Shown one piece after another: positions 1 through 9,464 of a stretch of 64,000 nucleotides of DNA (positions are counted from its first letter, which is position 1; the number at the start of each line of letters is the position of its first letter). The stretch comes from Clostridium gallinarum (lineage in GTDB: Bacteria; Bacillota; Clostridia; Clostridiales; Clostridiaceae), in contig NZ_JACSQZ010000009.1 in assembly GCF_014836325.1 (NCBI RefSeq), forward strand, positions 1 through 64,000. Direction: 5' to 3'. Both the position numbers and the translations under genes were made by a program. The notes beneath the pieces are model-generated. The model was not told where the DNA came from, did no database searches, and worked only from the letters and a program-made list of their open reading frames with translations.

Positions 1-50
1 TGTAAAAAATAATATATTTAAATTATATTAGATAATTATATAAAATTAAA

Positions 51-75
51 GACTGCTGACACTTTGTCAGCAGTC
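51..75. repeat. Perfect 10-bp inverted repeat downstream of ptsI
   Basis: Arms GACTGCTGAC (51-60) and GTCAGCAGTC (66-75) flank a 5-nt loop. On the minus strand the hairpin is followed by a U-rich stretch, so it may be a second, back-up terminator behind the one at 84-104. It could equally end a gene lying off the left edge. No gene is visible in 1-118. Confidence 0.6.
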
Positions 76-78
76 TGA

Positions 79-110
79 AAAAAGCCGCATTTATAGTATG
101 CGGCTTTTTA
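79..110 (-). terminator. Intrinsic terminator of ptsI
   Basis: Hairpin GCCGCAT/ATGCGGC (84-90 and 98-104) with a 7-nt loop, followed on the minus strand by six U residues. It lies 14 nt past the ptsI stop. A T-run also follows on the plus strand, so it could act in both directions. Confidence 0.85.
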
Positions 111-118
111 TATTTTAA

Positions 119-1738
119 TTATTCTTGTTCTAATATTATTTTCTTAGCTGTTAATATTGATGTAGCACTCATTGAGAATTCATCTAAACCATATTCAACT
201 AATGTTGGTATAGCAGCTTCATCTCCTGCCATTTCTCCACACATTCCAACCCACTTACCGTGCTTGTGAGCTCCATCTATAGTCATCTTTATTAATCTTA
301 ATACAGCTGGATGCATTGGGTTGTAAAGGTATGATACCTTTTCACTCATTCTATCTGCAGCTAATGTGTATTGAATTAAGTCGTTTGTTCCAATTGAGAA
401 GAAGTCTACATGTTTAGCTAATTCATCAGCATATACAGCAGCTGCTGGTATTTCTACCATTATACCCCATTGGATTTTTTCTGAGTATTCTTTTCCTTCT
501 GCTCTTAATTCTGCTTTACATTCTTCAACAAATTCTTTTGCAGCTTGGAATTCTTCTAAGCCTGAAATCATTGGGAACATAACTGCAAGATTTCCATATA
601 CAGAAGCTCTAAGTAATGCTCTTATTTGAACTCTAAATATATCTTTTCTATCTAAGCATAATCTGATTGCTCTGTATCCTAAGAAAGGATTCATTTCTTC
701 TGGTAATGGTAAGTATGGAAGTGTTTTATCTCCACCGATATCTAGTGTTCTAATAACAACTTGTTTTCCATCCATTACTTCAAGAACTTTCTTATATGCT
801 TCGAATTGTTCTTCTTCTGTTGGAGCTGAGTCTCTATCCATGTATAAGAATTCTGTTCTGAATAATCCAACACCATCTCCACCATTTGCAACTACTGCTT
901 CAGCATCTGCAGGTGATCCTATGTTTCCACAAACTTCAACTCTTCTTCCTGATTTAGTAACTGTTTTTACAGTTATTAATTTCTTTAATTCTTCTTGCTC
1001 TGCTAAGAATTTTTCTCTCTTTGCAGTATATTCGTCTATAACTGATTGTTCTGGGTTTATTATACATATACCTTCGATACCATCAACTATAACCATATCT
1101 CCGTTTTTAACTGATGTAGTTATATCCTTTAATCCAACTATTGCAGGAATTTCTAAAGTTCTAGCCATAATAGCTGAGTGAGAAGTTCTTCCTCCAATGT
1201 TAGTTAAAAAACCAACTACTTTACTTCTATCTAATTGTGCTGTATCTGATGGAGTTAAATCATGAGCTACAACTATAGTGTTTGCTTCTGAAATTGCAAA
1301 AGCATCTCCACCTTTTCCTGCTAAGTTAGAAATAATTCTCTTTGAAACGTCTTTTATATCAGCTGCTCTTTCTTTCATATATTCATCTTCCATTGAATCG
1401 AAGATCATTACGAAAGTATTAGTAACATTTTCAACTGCTTTCATTGCATTTATGCTATTTGTTTCAATTTCTAATAACATTCCACCTGTGAATTCTGGGT
1501 CATCTAATAAGGTTAGGTGCGCTTCAAAAACTTGAGCTTCATGTTCTCCTATTTCCTTTAAAGCTTTATCTCTTATTGCAGATAATTGAACTTTTGATTG
1601 CTCTAAAGCTTTATTTAGAACTTCTTTTTCAGCTTCTACATCAGAAACCTTTGCATCTGTTATTACTACTTCTTCATGTTCTTGTAAAAATACTTTTCCT
1701 ATTGCATATCCTTTAGATGCAGCTATACCTTTTTTCAT
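119..1738 (-). CDS. ptsI: Phosphoenolpyruvate-protein phosphotransferase (PTS enzyme I)
   Basis: Cytoplasmic first enzyme of the sugar phosphotransferase system. It takes phosphate from phosphoenolpyruvate onto a histidine and passes it to HPr. The 539-aa length is normal. The swivelling-domain motif GGRTSHSAIMAR carries the active-site His187. The C-terminal PEP-binding barrel ends with the VGMCGEMAGD motif, which holds the catalytic cysteine. AGGAGG lies 9 nt before the ATG. The gene stands alone with its own promoter and terminator and has no ptsH beside it, so HPr must be encoded elsewhere. Assignment is by clear family motifs. Confidence 0.97.
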   Translation of the reverse strand: MKKGIAASKGYAIGKVFLQEHEEVVITDAKVSDVEAEKEVLNKALEQSKVQLSAIRDKALKEIGEHEAQVFEAHLTLLDDPEFTGGMLLEIETNSINAMKAVENVTNTFVMIFDSMEDEYMKERAADIKDVSKRIISNLAGKGGDAFAISEANTIVVAHDLTPSDTAQLDRSKVVGFLTNIGGRTSHSAIMARTLEIPAIVGLKDITTSVKNGDMVIVDGIEGICIINPEQSVIDEYTAKREKFLAEQEELKKLITVKTVTKSGRRVEVCGNIGSPADAEAVVANGGDGVGLFRTEFLYMDRDSAPTEEEQFEAYKKVLEVMDGKQVVIRTLDIGGDKTLPYLPLPEEMNPFLGYRAIRLCLDRKDIFRVQIRALLRASVYGNLAVMFPMISGLEEFQAAKEFVEECKAELRAEGKEYSEKIQWGIMVEIPAAAVYADELAKHVDFFSIGTNDLIQYTLAADRMSEKVSYLYNPMHPAVLRLIKMTIDGAHKHGKWVGMCGEMAGDEAAIPTLVEYGLDEFSMSATSILTAKKIILEQE

Positions 1739-1834
1739 TATTGAGATTCCTCCTTAAATAATAGCTATAAATTCAAATTATATATGAATTTTATAGATTG
1801 TACTAATCTATTAAATTAATTACAACTACATTTT

Positions 1835-1862
1835 ATTATAACATATTTTTTATTTATGTTAA
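1835..1862 (-). promoter_or_regulatory. Sigma-A-type promoter of ptsI
   Basis: Minus-strand TTAACA (1857-1862), 16-bp spacer, TATAAT (1835-1840), giving a leader of about 90 nt before ptsI. The rest of the 252-bp gap up to nrdB (1863-1990) shows only AT-rich sequence and a weak TTAATTT/AAATTAA hairpin just past the nrdB stop. Confidence 0.5.
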
Positions 1863-1990
1863 TAATAATGTAAACATTTTTTGTTATTTTCCCTATTTAA
1901 GTTATCTGATAATATATTTTATTTACATATTTTCTATATAAGTATAATTTACGAAAAAATATTTCCTTAATTTTGAAATTAATATATTTA

Positions 1991-3025
1991 TTATAAATCA
2001 TCAATTAATGCTCCAGCTTTTGCATAAGCAGTAGATTTAGCTTCAAAGAAATCCGTTTTAACAGAATTTGCATCTGCAAGTATATCTACCCAAGCAGCTG
2101 GATTATTTTTATGTTCATCATATATTTCATCAAATCCAATAGCTCTCATTCTTATATTACCTAAATATTTAATATAATCATTAATTAAAGTTTTATTTAT
2201 TCCTTGTATGTTATCTCCAATTACATAATGTCCCCATGAAATTTCATGATTAACTGCTGTTTTCATCATTTCTTTCAATTCATCTTTTAACTCTTTAGTA
2301 AATATTTCAGGTTCTTCTAATTGTAATTCTTTTAATATATTTCTAAATAACCATAAATGAGTATTTTCATCCCTATTTATATATCTAATTTCTTGAGCTG
2401 ATCCTGGCATCTTACCATTTCTTTCAAGATTATAGAAAAACATAAATCCTGAATAAAAATAAATTCCTTCTAAAATATAATTAGCCATTACAGTTTTAAC
2501 TAAGTTTTCTTGAGTTGGATTTTCTAAGAAGTTATTATATAAATCTCCTATAAATTTGTTTCTTTCTAATAATACTTTATCGTCTTTCCATTGATATAAT
2601 ATTTCATTTCTCTTTTCTGGAGAACAAATTGTATCTAGCATATAACTATAGCTTTGCGAATGAACTGCCTCTTGAAAAGCTTGAATAGTTAAGCATAGGT
2701 TTACTTCACTAGCAGTTATGTAGCTATTGATATTTGATAAATTTGCAGTTTGGATTGAATCTAAAAATATTAAAAACGAAAGTATTTTATCATAAGCTGT
2801 TCTTTCTTCTTTTGTTAGCTTATTATAATCTTTTAAGTCTTGAGAAAGATTTATTTCCTCTGGTATCCAGAAATTATTCATTGCTTGCCTATACCAATCT
2901 GAAACCCACTTATATTTCATATTATTAAAATCATTTAAATTAGTTGTATTTCCGTTTATCATCCTCTTTTTTGATGTTTCTATATCCCCGAGCTCATTAA
3001 AAAGAGGTTTTTTATTAATGAACAT
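1991..3025 (-). CDS. nrdB: Class I ribonucleotide reductase, small (beta) subunit
   Basis: Houses the metal cofactor and tyrosyl radical that starts ribonucleoside-diphosphate reduction, in complex with NrdA. At 344 aa it has all expected ligands: Asp89, Glu119 and His122 in the EAVHSQSY motif, Glu186, then Glu220 and His223. Tyr126 sits seven residues after Glu119, where the radical tyrosine belongs, so this is not a Tyr-less subclass. It lies 25 nt after nrdA in one operon. No nrdI or glutaredoxin gene is nearby, which fits class Ia rather than Ib, though sequence alone does not settle the metal. Confidence 0.93.
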   Translation of the reverse strand: MFINKKPLFNELGDIETSKKRMINGNTTNLNDFNNMKYKWVSDWYRQAMNNFWIPEEINLSQDLKDYNKLTKEERTAYDKILSFLIFLDSIQTANLSNINSYITASEVNLCLTIQAFQEAVHSQSYSYMLDTICSPEKRNEILYQWKDDKVLLERNKFIGDLYNNFLENPTQENLVKTVMANYILEGIYFYSGFMFFYNLERNGKMPGSAQEIRYINRDENTHLWLFRNILKELQLEEPEIFTKELKDELKEMMKTAVNHEISWGHYVIGDNIQGINKTLINDYIKYLGNIRMRAIGFDEIYDEHKNNPAAWVDILADANSVKTDFFEAKSTAYAKAGALIDDL

Positions 3026-3050
3026 ATCTTACCTCCCAAGTTTATTAAAA

Positions 3051-5279
3051 TTATGCTGAACAGCTTTCACAATCTCCAACTGTTAGTGATTTTGATCTTA
3101 CATAGTAAATTGATTTTACTCCAACTTTACATGCTTCAATATATAAATTCATAATTTGTCTCATAGTATAATCTGTTGTTATATATAAGTTAAATGATTG
3201 ACCTTGATCAATATGTCTTTGTCTTATACCATTAATTTGTACACACCACTTTTGATCTATGTTATAAGCAGAATTATAATACCAATAATTTTCTTCACTT
3301 AAATTAGGCGCAGTCTTTGGTACAATACTACCTTTCTTCTCTTCAAGCCAGAATCTTGCCATTACAGGATCTACACCCTCTGAAGTTCCAGCAATAGTTG
3401 CTGTGGATCCATTTGGAGCTACTGCTATTAAGTAACCATTTCTCAGGCCATTAACTGCTACCTCTTCTCTTAGGTTATTCCATTTTTCTGAATTATATCC
3501 TCTAAGATTAAAGTAATCACCATTTTGCCAATCAGATCCTTCAAAACAAGAGTATCTTCCTTTTTCTTTAGCAATATTCATACTAGCTTTTATAGCATGA
3601 TAATTTATTCTTTCATAAACATCATCAGCAAAATCCTTATGCTCATCAGCAGTCCAATGAACTAAATTATTTACAAGCATGTGATGATAACCACTAGTTC
3701 CAAGCCCTATAGCTCTATATTTTTTATTAGTTACTTCTGCAAATGGTACTGAATAGTAATTTAAATCTATTACATTATCCATAGCCCTTATTTGTGTTTC
3801 TACTACATATCCAAGCTCTTCATCATTTTTAACATCAACATTACCTAAAACCACTGAAGATAAATTACAAACTACAAAATCCCCTGCCTTAGTTTTCTCA
3901 ACTATAATAGTATCTCCATTTTCATCAGTAATTTCTGATTTTTCTATTTCCATATAACTCATATTTTGCATTATTTCAGTACATAAATTAGATGAGTATA
4001 TCATTCCTTCATGTTTATTTGGATTCATTTTATTTGCTGTATCTCTATAAAAAGCAAAAGGTGTACCTGTTTCTGCTGCACTTTTTATTATTAATCTAAC
4101 TATATCCTTAACCGGCATAACTCTTTTGCTTATATTTTCATCTTCTACACATTCATAATATTTCTTTTCCCATTCTTCTCCATAGAAATCTTCTAATGAA
4201 TATCCCTTTGCTAATCTTATTTCATGTGGACACATCATATACCAATTAGCATCTATATCATTTTCAGCAAGCTTCCAGAATAAATCTGGATAACATATCC
4301 CTGGGAATACATCATGTGCTTTCTTTCTATCATCCCCATTGTTAGTTCTTAGTTGTAGGAACTCTGGAATATCTTTATGCCATGCATCTAACCATATAGC
4401 AACTGATCCATTTCTTACTCCTAATTGATCTACTGCTATTGCGGTATCATTAAATAGCTTAATCCAAGGTATTACTCCTCCTGAAGCTCCTTTAAATCCT
4501 CTTATAGGTGATTCTAAGGCTCTTACTTTTCCAATATAAATACCCATTCCACCGCCAAACTTAGATACCTCTGCAAAATTATCTAAAGATTTATATATTC
4601 CTTTTAAGCTATCATCTACTGTGTCTATAAAACAAGAACTTAATTGATAAAACGGTTTTCTAGCATTAGACATAGTTGGAGTAGCCATAGTTGCCTTTAA
4701 GGAACTTAAAACATTATAAAATCTTTTTGCCCAAATTACTTTATTTTCTTTCTTTTCTGGTACTGCAAGATGCATAGCTATTCCCATAAACATTTGTTGG
4801 GGTAATTCTAATCTACTTCTATCATAGTCTTGAATTAAATATCTCTTTGCTAAAAGATTTATACCACTATATGTAAATAAGAAGTCTCTTTCAGGTTTAA
4901 TTTCTTTTTCTAATTCCATTATTTCTTCTTTAGTATAATTCTCTAATATATATTTTCCATATAGACCCTTGTTAGTTAGCTCTTTAATAAAGTCATATAA
5001 ATTTCCATATAAATTATCGTCTGTTTTTAAGTTTCTATTTTTTCTTACTTCATCATATAATTTATATACATATAATCTTTCAGAAGCTTTTTGCCATTCC
5101 GGCTCCATGTCTGTAGTAAGTTCTAATGATACTTGAATAAGCGAATCTCTTATTTCTTCATCACTCATATTAGGTCTTACTATATGGTTTAAAGCATCTA
5201 AAAGTCTCTCCCCTGTATAAATTCCCTTACATTTATCTATACCAATTAACGCACTTTCGCAAATATCTAATAAATTCAT
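3051..5279 (-). CDS. nrdA: Class I ribonucleotide reductase, large (alpha) subunit
   Basis: Catalytic subunit that makes deoxyribonucleotides from NDPs. The 742-aa chain has the active-site cysteine pair Cys216/Cys471, the radical Cys433 in NLCTEI with Asn431 and Glu435, the radical-transfer pair Tyr725-Tyr726, and the C-terminal shuttle cysteines Cys737/Cys740. The N terminus matches only the second half of an ATP cone: the nucleotide-binding beta-hairpin (KRDG-type motif) is missing. An in-frame UAG six codons upstream shows that the start cannot be moved back to recover it. AAGGGGA precedes the ATG. First gene of nrdAB, with NrdR-like boxes upstream. Confidence 0.94.
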   Translation of the reverse strand: MNLLDICESALIGIDKCKGIYTGERLLDALNHIVRPNMSDEEIRDSLIQVSLELTTDMEPEWQKASERLYVYKLYDEVRKNRNLKTDDNLYGNLYDFIKELTNKGLYGKYILENYTKEEIMELEKEIKPERDFLFTYSGINLLAKRYLIQDYDRSRLELPQQMFMGIAMHLAVPEKKENKVIWAKRFYNVLSSLKATMATPTMSNARKPFYQLSSCFIDTVDDSLKGIYKSLDNFAEVSKFGGGMGIYIGKVRALESPIRGFKGASGGVIPWIKLFNDTAIAVDQLGVRNGSVAIWLDAWHKDIPEFLQLRTNNGDDRKKAHDVFPGICYPDLFWKLAENDIDANWYMMCPHEIRLAKGYSLEDFYGEEWEKKYYECVEDENISKRVMPVKDIVRLIIKSAAETGTPFAFYRDTANKMNPNKHEGMIYSSNLCTEIMQNMSYMEIEKSEITDENGDTIIVEKTKAGDFVVCNLSSVVLGNVDVKNDEELGYVVETQIRAMDNVIDLNYYSVPFAEVTNKKYRAIGLGTSGYHHMLVNNLVHWTADEHKDFADDVYERINYHAIKASMNIAKEKGRYSCFEGSDWQNGDYFNLRGYNSEKWNNLREEVAVNGLRNGYLIAVAPNGSTATIAGTSEGVDPVMARFWLEEKKGSIVPKTAPNLSEENYWYYNSAYNIDQKWCVQINGIRQRHIDQGQSFNLYITTDYTMRQIMNLYIEACKVGVKSIYYVRSKSLTVGDCESCSA

Positions 5280-5291
5280 AACTTTCCCCTT

Positions 5292-5328
5292 CCACTACAT
5301 ATAGTATATATCCGCTATATCTATAGAG
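5292..5328 (-). promoter_or_regulatory. Pair of NrdR-box-like palindromes
   Basis: The first box (5292-5307, core CTACATATAG) matches about 13 of 16 positions of the NrdR consensus as I recall it. The second (5313-5328, CTATATCTATAG) is a poorer but perfectly symmetrical match. Their centres are 21 bp apart, two helical turns, as in known NrdR operators. They lie between the predicted promoter and the nrdA start. No nrdR gene is in the window. Confidence 0.55.
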
Positions 5329-5349
5329 AAATATACAAGATATAGATAC

Positions 5350-5378
5350 ATTATAAATTCCTTTTTTGATAAAGTAAA
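5350..5378 (-). promoter_or_regulatory. Putative promoter of nrdAB
   Basis: Minus-strand TTTACT (5373-5378), 17-bp spacer, TATAAT (5350-5355). Transcription would start just upstream of the NrdR-like boxes. Confidence 0.45.
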
Positions 5379-5402
5379 ACTTAGGATTTTAAAAATACTA
5401 AT

Positions 5403-5440
5403 GAAAAAAGAAGATATCTCTTCTAATATCTCCTTTTTTC
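5403..5440 (-). terminator. Long hairpin terminator of the ArsC-family gene
   Basis: 15-bp arms at 5403-5417 and 5426-5440 with one mismatch and an 8-nt loop. The arms begin and end in A/T runs, so it can end transcription from either side. It separates the ArsC-family gene from nrdAB. Confidence 0.7.
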
Positions 5441-5495
5441 ATCTTCTCACAATGATATTTATTATTTATTAGTATTAAGAATTTTAAAAGATTTA

Positions 5496-5852
5496 TTATT
5501 TTAGATTTTCATTCCACTCTTCTTCTTTAAAACCTACTAAAACCGTGTTTTCCTTTATAACTATTGGTCTTTTAACTAACATCCCATTGCTAGCTAATAT
5601 ATCTAATAATTCATCTTCTGGTAATTCTTTAACCTTATCTTTTAATTGCATTTCTCTATAAAGAACTCCTGATGTATTAAAAAACTTCTTTATTGGTAAA
5701 CCACTTTTATTTAACCATTCTTTTAATTCATCCTTACTTGGATTTTCTTCTACTATATGTCTGTCAACAAAATCAATTTTATTTTCTTCTAAATATTTTT
5801 TTGCTTTTCTACAGGTAGTACATCTTGGATATTCTATAAATAAAACTGACAT
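5496..5852 (-). CDS. ArsC/Spx-family thioredoxin-fold protein
   Basis: A 118-aa protein of the ArsC/Spx/MgsR superfamily. It has the N-terminal redox CXXC pair (Cys11, Cys14, in RCTTC), an NTSG motif near the middle and a KRPIV segment where family members carry the cis-proline loop. Such proteins are either glutathione- or thioredoxin-linked reductases or RNA-polymerase-binding regulators, and the sequence does not decide between them. AAGGAG precedes the ATG. It is a single gene with no arsenic-resistance genes beside it, so a true arsenate reductase role is unlikely. Confidence 0.85.
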   Translation of the reverse strand: MSVLFIEYPRCTTCRKAKKYLEENKIDFVDRHIVEENPSKDELKEWLNKSGLPIKKFFNTSGVLYREMQLKDKVKELPEDELLDILASNGMLVKRPIVIKENTVLVGFKEEEWNENLK

Positions 5853-5903
5853 AACACCACTCCTTAATTATAATTATTATTTAACTTTCTCTATTATAAC
5901 ATA

Positions 5904-7679
5904 TTATTTCTTAGGTATAACTAGATAAATTTTAAACATATCTCCTTCTACCTCAATTTTTATCTTTCCATTATGAAGTTCTATTATACTTTTTGTTATT
6001 GCTAATCCCATTCCAGATCCCTCCACCGAGGAATTTCTAGATTTATCCGCTCTTGTAAATCTCTCAAAAATATCTTCTGTATTAAAATCCATTTCATAAT
6101 TAGATATATTTTTAAATGAAATTTCAACATTATTTTCTTTAGATTGTATATCTATATAAACTCTTGTATTTTCTAAAGAATATTTCAAAGAATTAACTAT
6201 TAAATTTTCAAAAACTCTAGACATTAGTTTTCCATCTAAATCTAAAATTATTTCATCTTCATTTGAACTTACTTTAAATTCTATATTTTTTTCTTCATAA
6301 AGATTAGAATACTCACCAACACCTTGATATACTAATGAAACTATATCTAGCTTTTGTTTCTCTATTTTCATTTTTCCACTATTTAATTTTGATGCTTCAA
6401 ATAAATCCTCTATTAAAGTTTTGAGCCTTTTAGAATTTTTATCTAATATCATTAAATAATCTTTTCTTTCCTCTTCTGTTATACTTGGTTCATTTAGTAT
6501 ATTAACATAGTTAATTATAGAAGTTAGTGGAGTTTTTAAATCATGTGAAACATTAGATATTAATTCAGTTTTTAATTTTTCATTTCTTACTTGTTCATTT
6601 AATGCTATTTTATATCCTTCTTTAATTTGATTTATATTCTCAACTAATTCCTTTACTTCTCTCTCTCCTGTATTATTTAGTGTATATTCTAAATCTCCTG
6701 AATTGATTTTTCTTAATCCATCATTAATTATTGAAATATCTAAACTCTTCTTTAATGAATATAATACACAGACTAAAGGAATTAATACTAAAATTAATGT
6801 TCCTTTAAATGGATACCTCGTTAAAAATGTTACTAAAAGATTTTGATTTCTTATTCCTGCAACTAAATACAGATATATTAATATTACTCCAATAGCTCCA
6901 CCAACTGAAAAAATTATCTTATTTCTTGTATTCCTATATTTATAACCATATCTTAATACAAAAATTAATCTTTTTAATACTTTTATTTCTAAATGTATAT
7001 TATTTCTATTGAATATTGAATTAAAAATAATTTTAATAAACAAAATTGCTGCTATTACTGTCGTTACAATCATTGTTTTAGCAGATAAAGATTCTGTTTT
7101 TATTAAATATGAATATGCTATTGGATTTTTATAATATATTTCAATATACTTATCTATATTTTTCATATTAATCTTATCACTTAAGCTCATAACATAATAA
7201 TTATATTTTTCTTTATTATCTAGCCTTATTGAATAAAATCCACTTTCCTTTAAATATGAATTTATATTATCTTCTAATAATGCTACATTATCTGAATAAG
7301 TTTCTACTGATCTATATAAATTAACATCATTAGTTGTAAAATCTCCTGTTTCTTTATTTATTAAAACATAAAAAATTTCGTCATAGTAATGTAAATTATC
7401 TGATAAATATTCATTTTCATATTTTATGGCACTTATATCTTCTAAATCATTACTATTTGAATATATATATTGTGAAATATCCTTACTTTCATAATATATC
7501 ATAGATTGAATATATTTTTCTTTGTTAAATAGTGCATCAAAAGTAGCAGCTACTTGCTCTTCTGATCCAGCATTAAAAGCTTGATAATATCCTATAATTA
7601 AAGTTACTAATAATATAAATAAAGTTAATATTTCTATTCCCCATACACCTGTTACATAATTTTTAATTTTCTCTCTCAA
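5904..7679 (-). CDS. Membrane sensor histidine kinase
   Basis: 591-aa sensor. One membrane segment lies near residues 15-35, then an extracytoplasmic region of about 165 residues, then three more segments near 201-222, 255-275 and 292-308. A HAMP-like linker (320-350), the H-box SHDLKTPLTSI with phospho-acceptor His379, an N-box (NLIVNSLKYS) and the GSGMGLAI ATP lid follow. The TTG start has AGGA 8 nt upstream and overlaps the response-regulator gene by 17 nt, so the two are co-translated. The kinase core resembles VanS-like kinases. The extracellular part is unrecognised, so the signal is unknown. Confidence 0.92.
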   Translation of the reverse strand: MREKIKNYVTGVWGIEILTLFILLVTLIIGYYQAFNAGSEEQVAATFDALFNKEKYIQSMIYYESKDISQYIYSNSNDLEDISAIKYENEYLSDNLHYYDEIFYVLINKETGDFTTNDVNLYRSVETYSDNVALLEDNINSYLKESGFYSIRLDNKEKYNYYVMSLSDKINMKNIDKYIEIYYKNPIAYSYLIKTESLSAKTMIVTTVIAAILFIKIIFNSIFNRNNIHLEIKVLKRLIFVLRYGYKYRNTRNKIIFSVGGAIGVILIYLYLVAGIRNQNLLVTFLTRYPFKGTLILVLIPLVCVLYSLKKSLDISIINDGLRKINSGDLEYTLNNTGEREVKELVENINQIKEGYKIALNEQVRNEKLKTELISNVSHDLKTPLTSIINYVNILNEPSITEEERKDYLMILDKNSKRLKTLIEDLFEASKLNSGKMKIEKQKLDIVSLVYQGVGEYSNLYEEKNIEFKVSSNEDEIILDLDGKLMSRVFENLIVNSLKYSLENTRVYIDIQSKENNVEISFKNISNYEMDFNTEDIFERFTRADKSRNSSVEGSGMGLAITKSIIELHNGKIKIEVEGDMFKIYLVIPKK

Positions 7680-8358
7680 TTTTATATCCTACCCCCCATA
7701 CTACTTTTATATATTCTGGGTCTTTTGTATTTAATTCGATTTTTTCTCTTATTCTTCTTATATGAACAGTTACAGTATTCTCACTTCTATAGAATGGCTC
7801 TTCCCATACTTTTTCATATATTTCTTTTATTGAAAAAACTTTTCCTAAATTTGAAGCCAAAAGTTGAAGTATTTTAAATTCTGTTGCTGTAACTTTTATT
7901 TCTTCACCTCTAAGATATATAGTTTTTTCTTTATTATTTATAACTAAATCTTTGACTTCTATTATATCTGGACTTTCTCCTTCAAGTTCTAATGGTTTTT
8001 GATATCTTCTTAACTGAGATTTTACTCTTGCAACTAATTCTAAATGATTAAATGGTTTTGCAATATAATCGTCAGCCCCTACATTCAAACCTAATATTTT
8101 ATCACTATCCTCTCCCTTAGCTGATAACATTATTATAGGTAAATTTCTTTTTTCTCTAATTTTTAAACATGTTTTTATACCATCTAATCTTGGCATCATT
8201 ATATCTAATACTATTAAATGTATTTTTTCTCTATCTAAAACTTCTAAAGCTTCTATTCCATCTTGAGCTTTAAATACTTTCATGCCTTCTCCTCTTAAAT
8301 ATATGTCAATGGCATCTCTAATTTCTTTCTCGTCGTCAACAACTAAAACATTAAACAT
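7663..8358 (-). CDS. OmpR/PhoB-family response regulator
   Basis: DNA-binding partner of the overlapping histidine kinase. Its receiver domain has acidic Asp8/Asp9, phospho-acceptor Asp52 in VLDIMMPRLDG and Lys81. A C-terminal winged helix ends in VTVHIRRIREKIE...VWGVGYK, typical of OmpR/PhoB regulators. I place the start at the ATG at 8358 (231 aa), downstream of AAGGGG; a GTG at 8370 in frame lies too close to that site. Targets are unknown. The divergent YitT gene is a candidate by position only. Confidence 0.92.
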   Translation of the reverse strand: MFNVLVVDDEKEIRDAIDIYLRGEGMKVFKAQDGIEALEVLDREKIHLIVLDIMMPRLDGIKTCLKIREKRNLPIIMLSAKGEDSDKILGLNVGADDYIAKPFNHLELVARVKSQLRRYQKPLELEGESPDIIEVKDLVINNKEKTIYLRGEEIKVTATEFKILQLLASNLGKVFSIKEIYEKVWEEPFYRSENTVTVHIRRIREKIELNTKDPEYIKVVWGVGYKIEREN

Positions 8359-8542
8359 CTTATAAAACACCCCTTGATTTATTGTATATTATAATTATAA
8401 TATCTTATATTATCCTATTTTACTAATTATAAAAATTACATTTTTATTAAAATGACTATTATAAAAATTATATTTAACATATACTATCATTTGATATATA
8501 ATCTATTTGTATATTTACTTATTTATTTTAAGGAGTTTAATA

Positions 8543-9403
8543 ATGTTTCATAACGTTTCAATTAACAAGTACATGATCTTAGATTTTATTCTTATTTTTA
8601 TTGGATGTATAATAGCATCCCTTGGTGTTAACTTATTCTTAGTTAATGCTCAATTACTAAGTGGAGGAGCAACTGGAGTTGCACTTATTCTTCAATATAT
8701 GTATAATGTGCCTTCAGGAATTACTGTATTTTTAATTAATATTCCTTTATTCTTTATAAGCTATAAAATGTTAAATAAAAAATTCACCTTATATACTGCT
8801 GTTGGAATGGTTTCTTTATCAATTTCATTAATAATAACTAAGCCTTTATCAAGTTTAGTTAGAGTAGATGATTTATTACTTTACTGCATATATGGTGGAG
8901 TATTGTGTGGATTAGGCTACGGACTAGTCTTTTCTAGAAATGGATCCACAGGTGGAACTGATATTATAACAATGGTTCTTAGAAAAAAGTTTTCTAACTT
9001 AGAAATTGGTAAGCTTAGCTTTGGTATTAATTGTATCATAGTATTTATTGGAGCATTGATATTTGGACTTCCTAAAGCCCTATATACATTAATATCAATG
9101 TTTGTTCAAGGTGTTATAGTTGATAAAGTTATTAATGGTTTTAATAGTAAAAAGCTATTACTTATACTAACAGAAAAAGAGCAAGATATTATTCAATACG
9201 TAATTAAAGATATGAATAGAGGCGTTACTTCCCTTGTAGCTGAAGGAGAATATACACATGAGCTAAAGAAAATGTTATACATAGCAGTTACATCAGGGCA
9301 AATGATTAGATTAAAAAATAAAATTTTGAGAATAGATCCTAAAGCATTTATAACAATAATAGATGTTTCGGAAGTAAACGGAAAAGGTTTCTACAAAATT
9401 TAA
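8543..9403 (+). CDS. YitT-family membrane protein (DUF2179)
   Basis: 286-aa integral membrane protein of unknown transport role. It has five or six hydrophobic helices in the first 200 residues, including the glycine-rich FSRNGSTGGTDII segment typical of YitT proteins. A soluble C-terminal DUF2179 domain follows (about 205-285, with TSLVAEGEYT and IDPKAFITIIDVSEV). An upstream in-frame ATG at 8507 exists, but AAGGAG at 8529-8534 sits correctly before the ATG at 8543, which I take as the start. It is divergent from the two-component genes. Confidence 0.9.
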   Translation: MFHNVSINKYMILDFILIFIGCIIASLGVNLFLVNAQLLSGGATGVALILQYMYNVPSGITVFLINIPLFFISYKMLNKKFTLYTAVGMVSLSISLIITKPLSSLVRVDDLLLYCIYGGVLCGLGYGLVFSRNGSTGGTDIITMVLRKKFSNLEIGKLSFGINCIIVFIGALIFGLPKALYTLISMFVQGVIVDKVINGFNSKKLLLILTEKEQDIIQYVIKDMNRGVTSLVAEGEYTHELKKMLYIAVTSGQMIRLKNKILRIDPKAFITIIDVSEVNGKGFYKI

Positions 9404-9464
9404 ATATAATATATTAAATTTATAACTTAATCTTATAATACTTCAAATAACTGTATATTAAATT

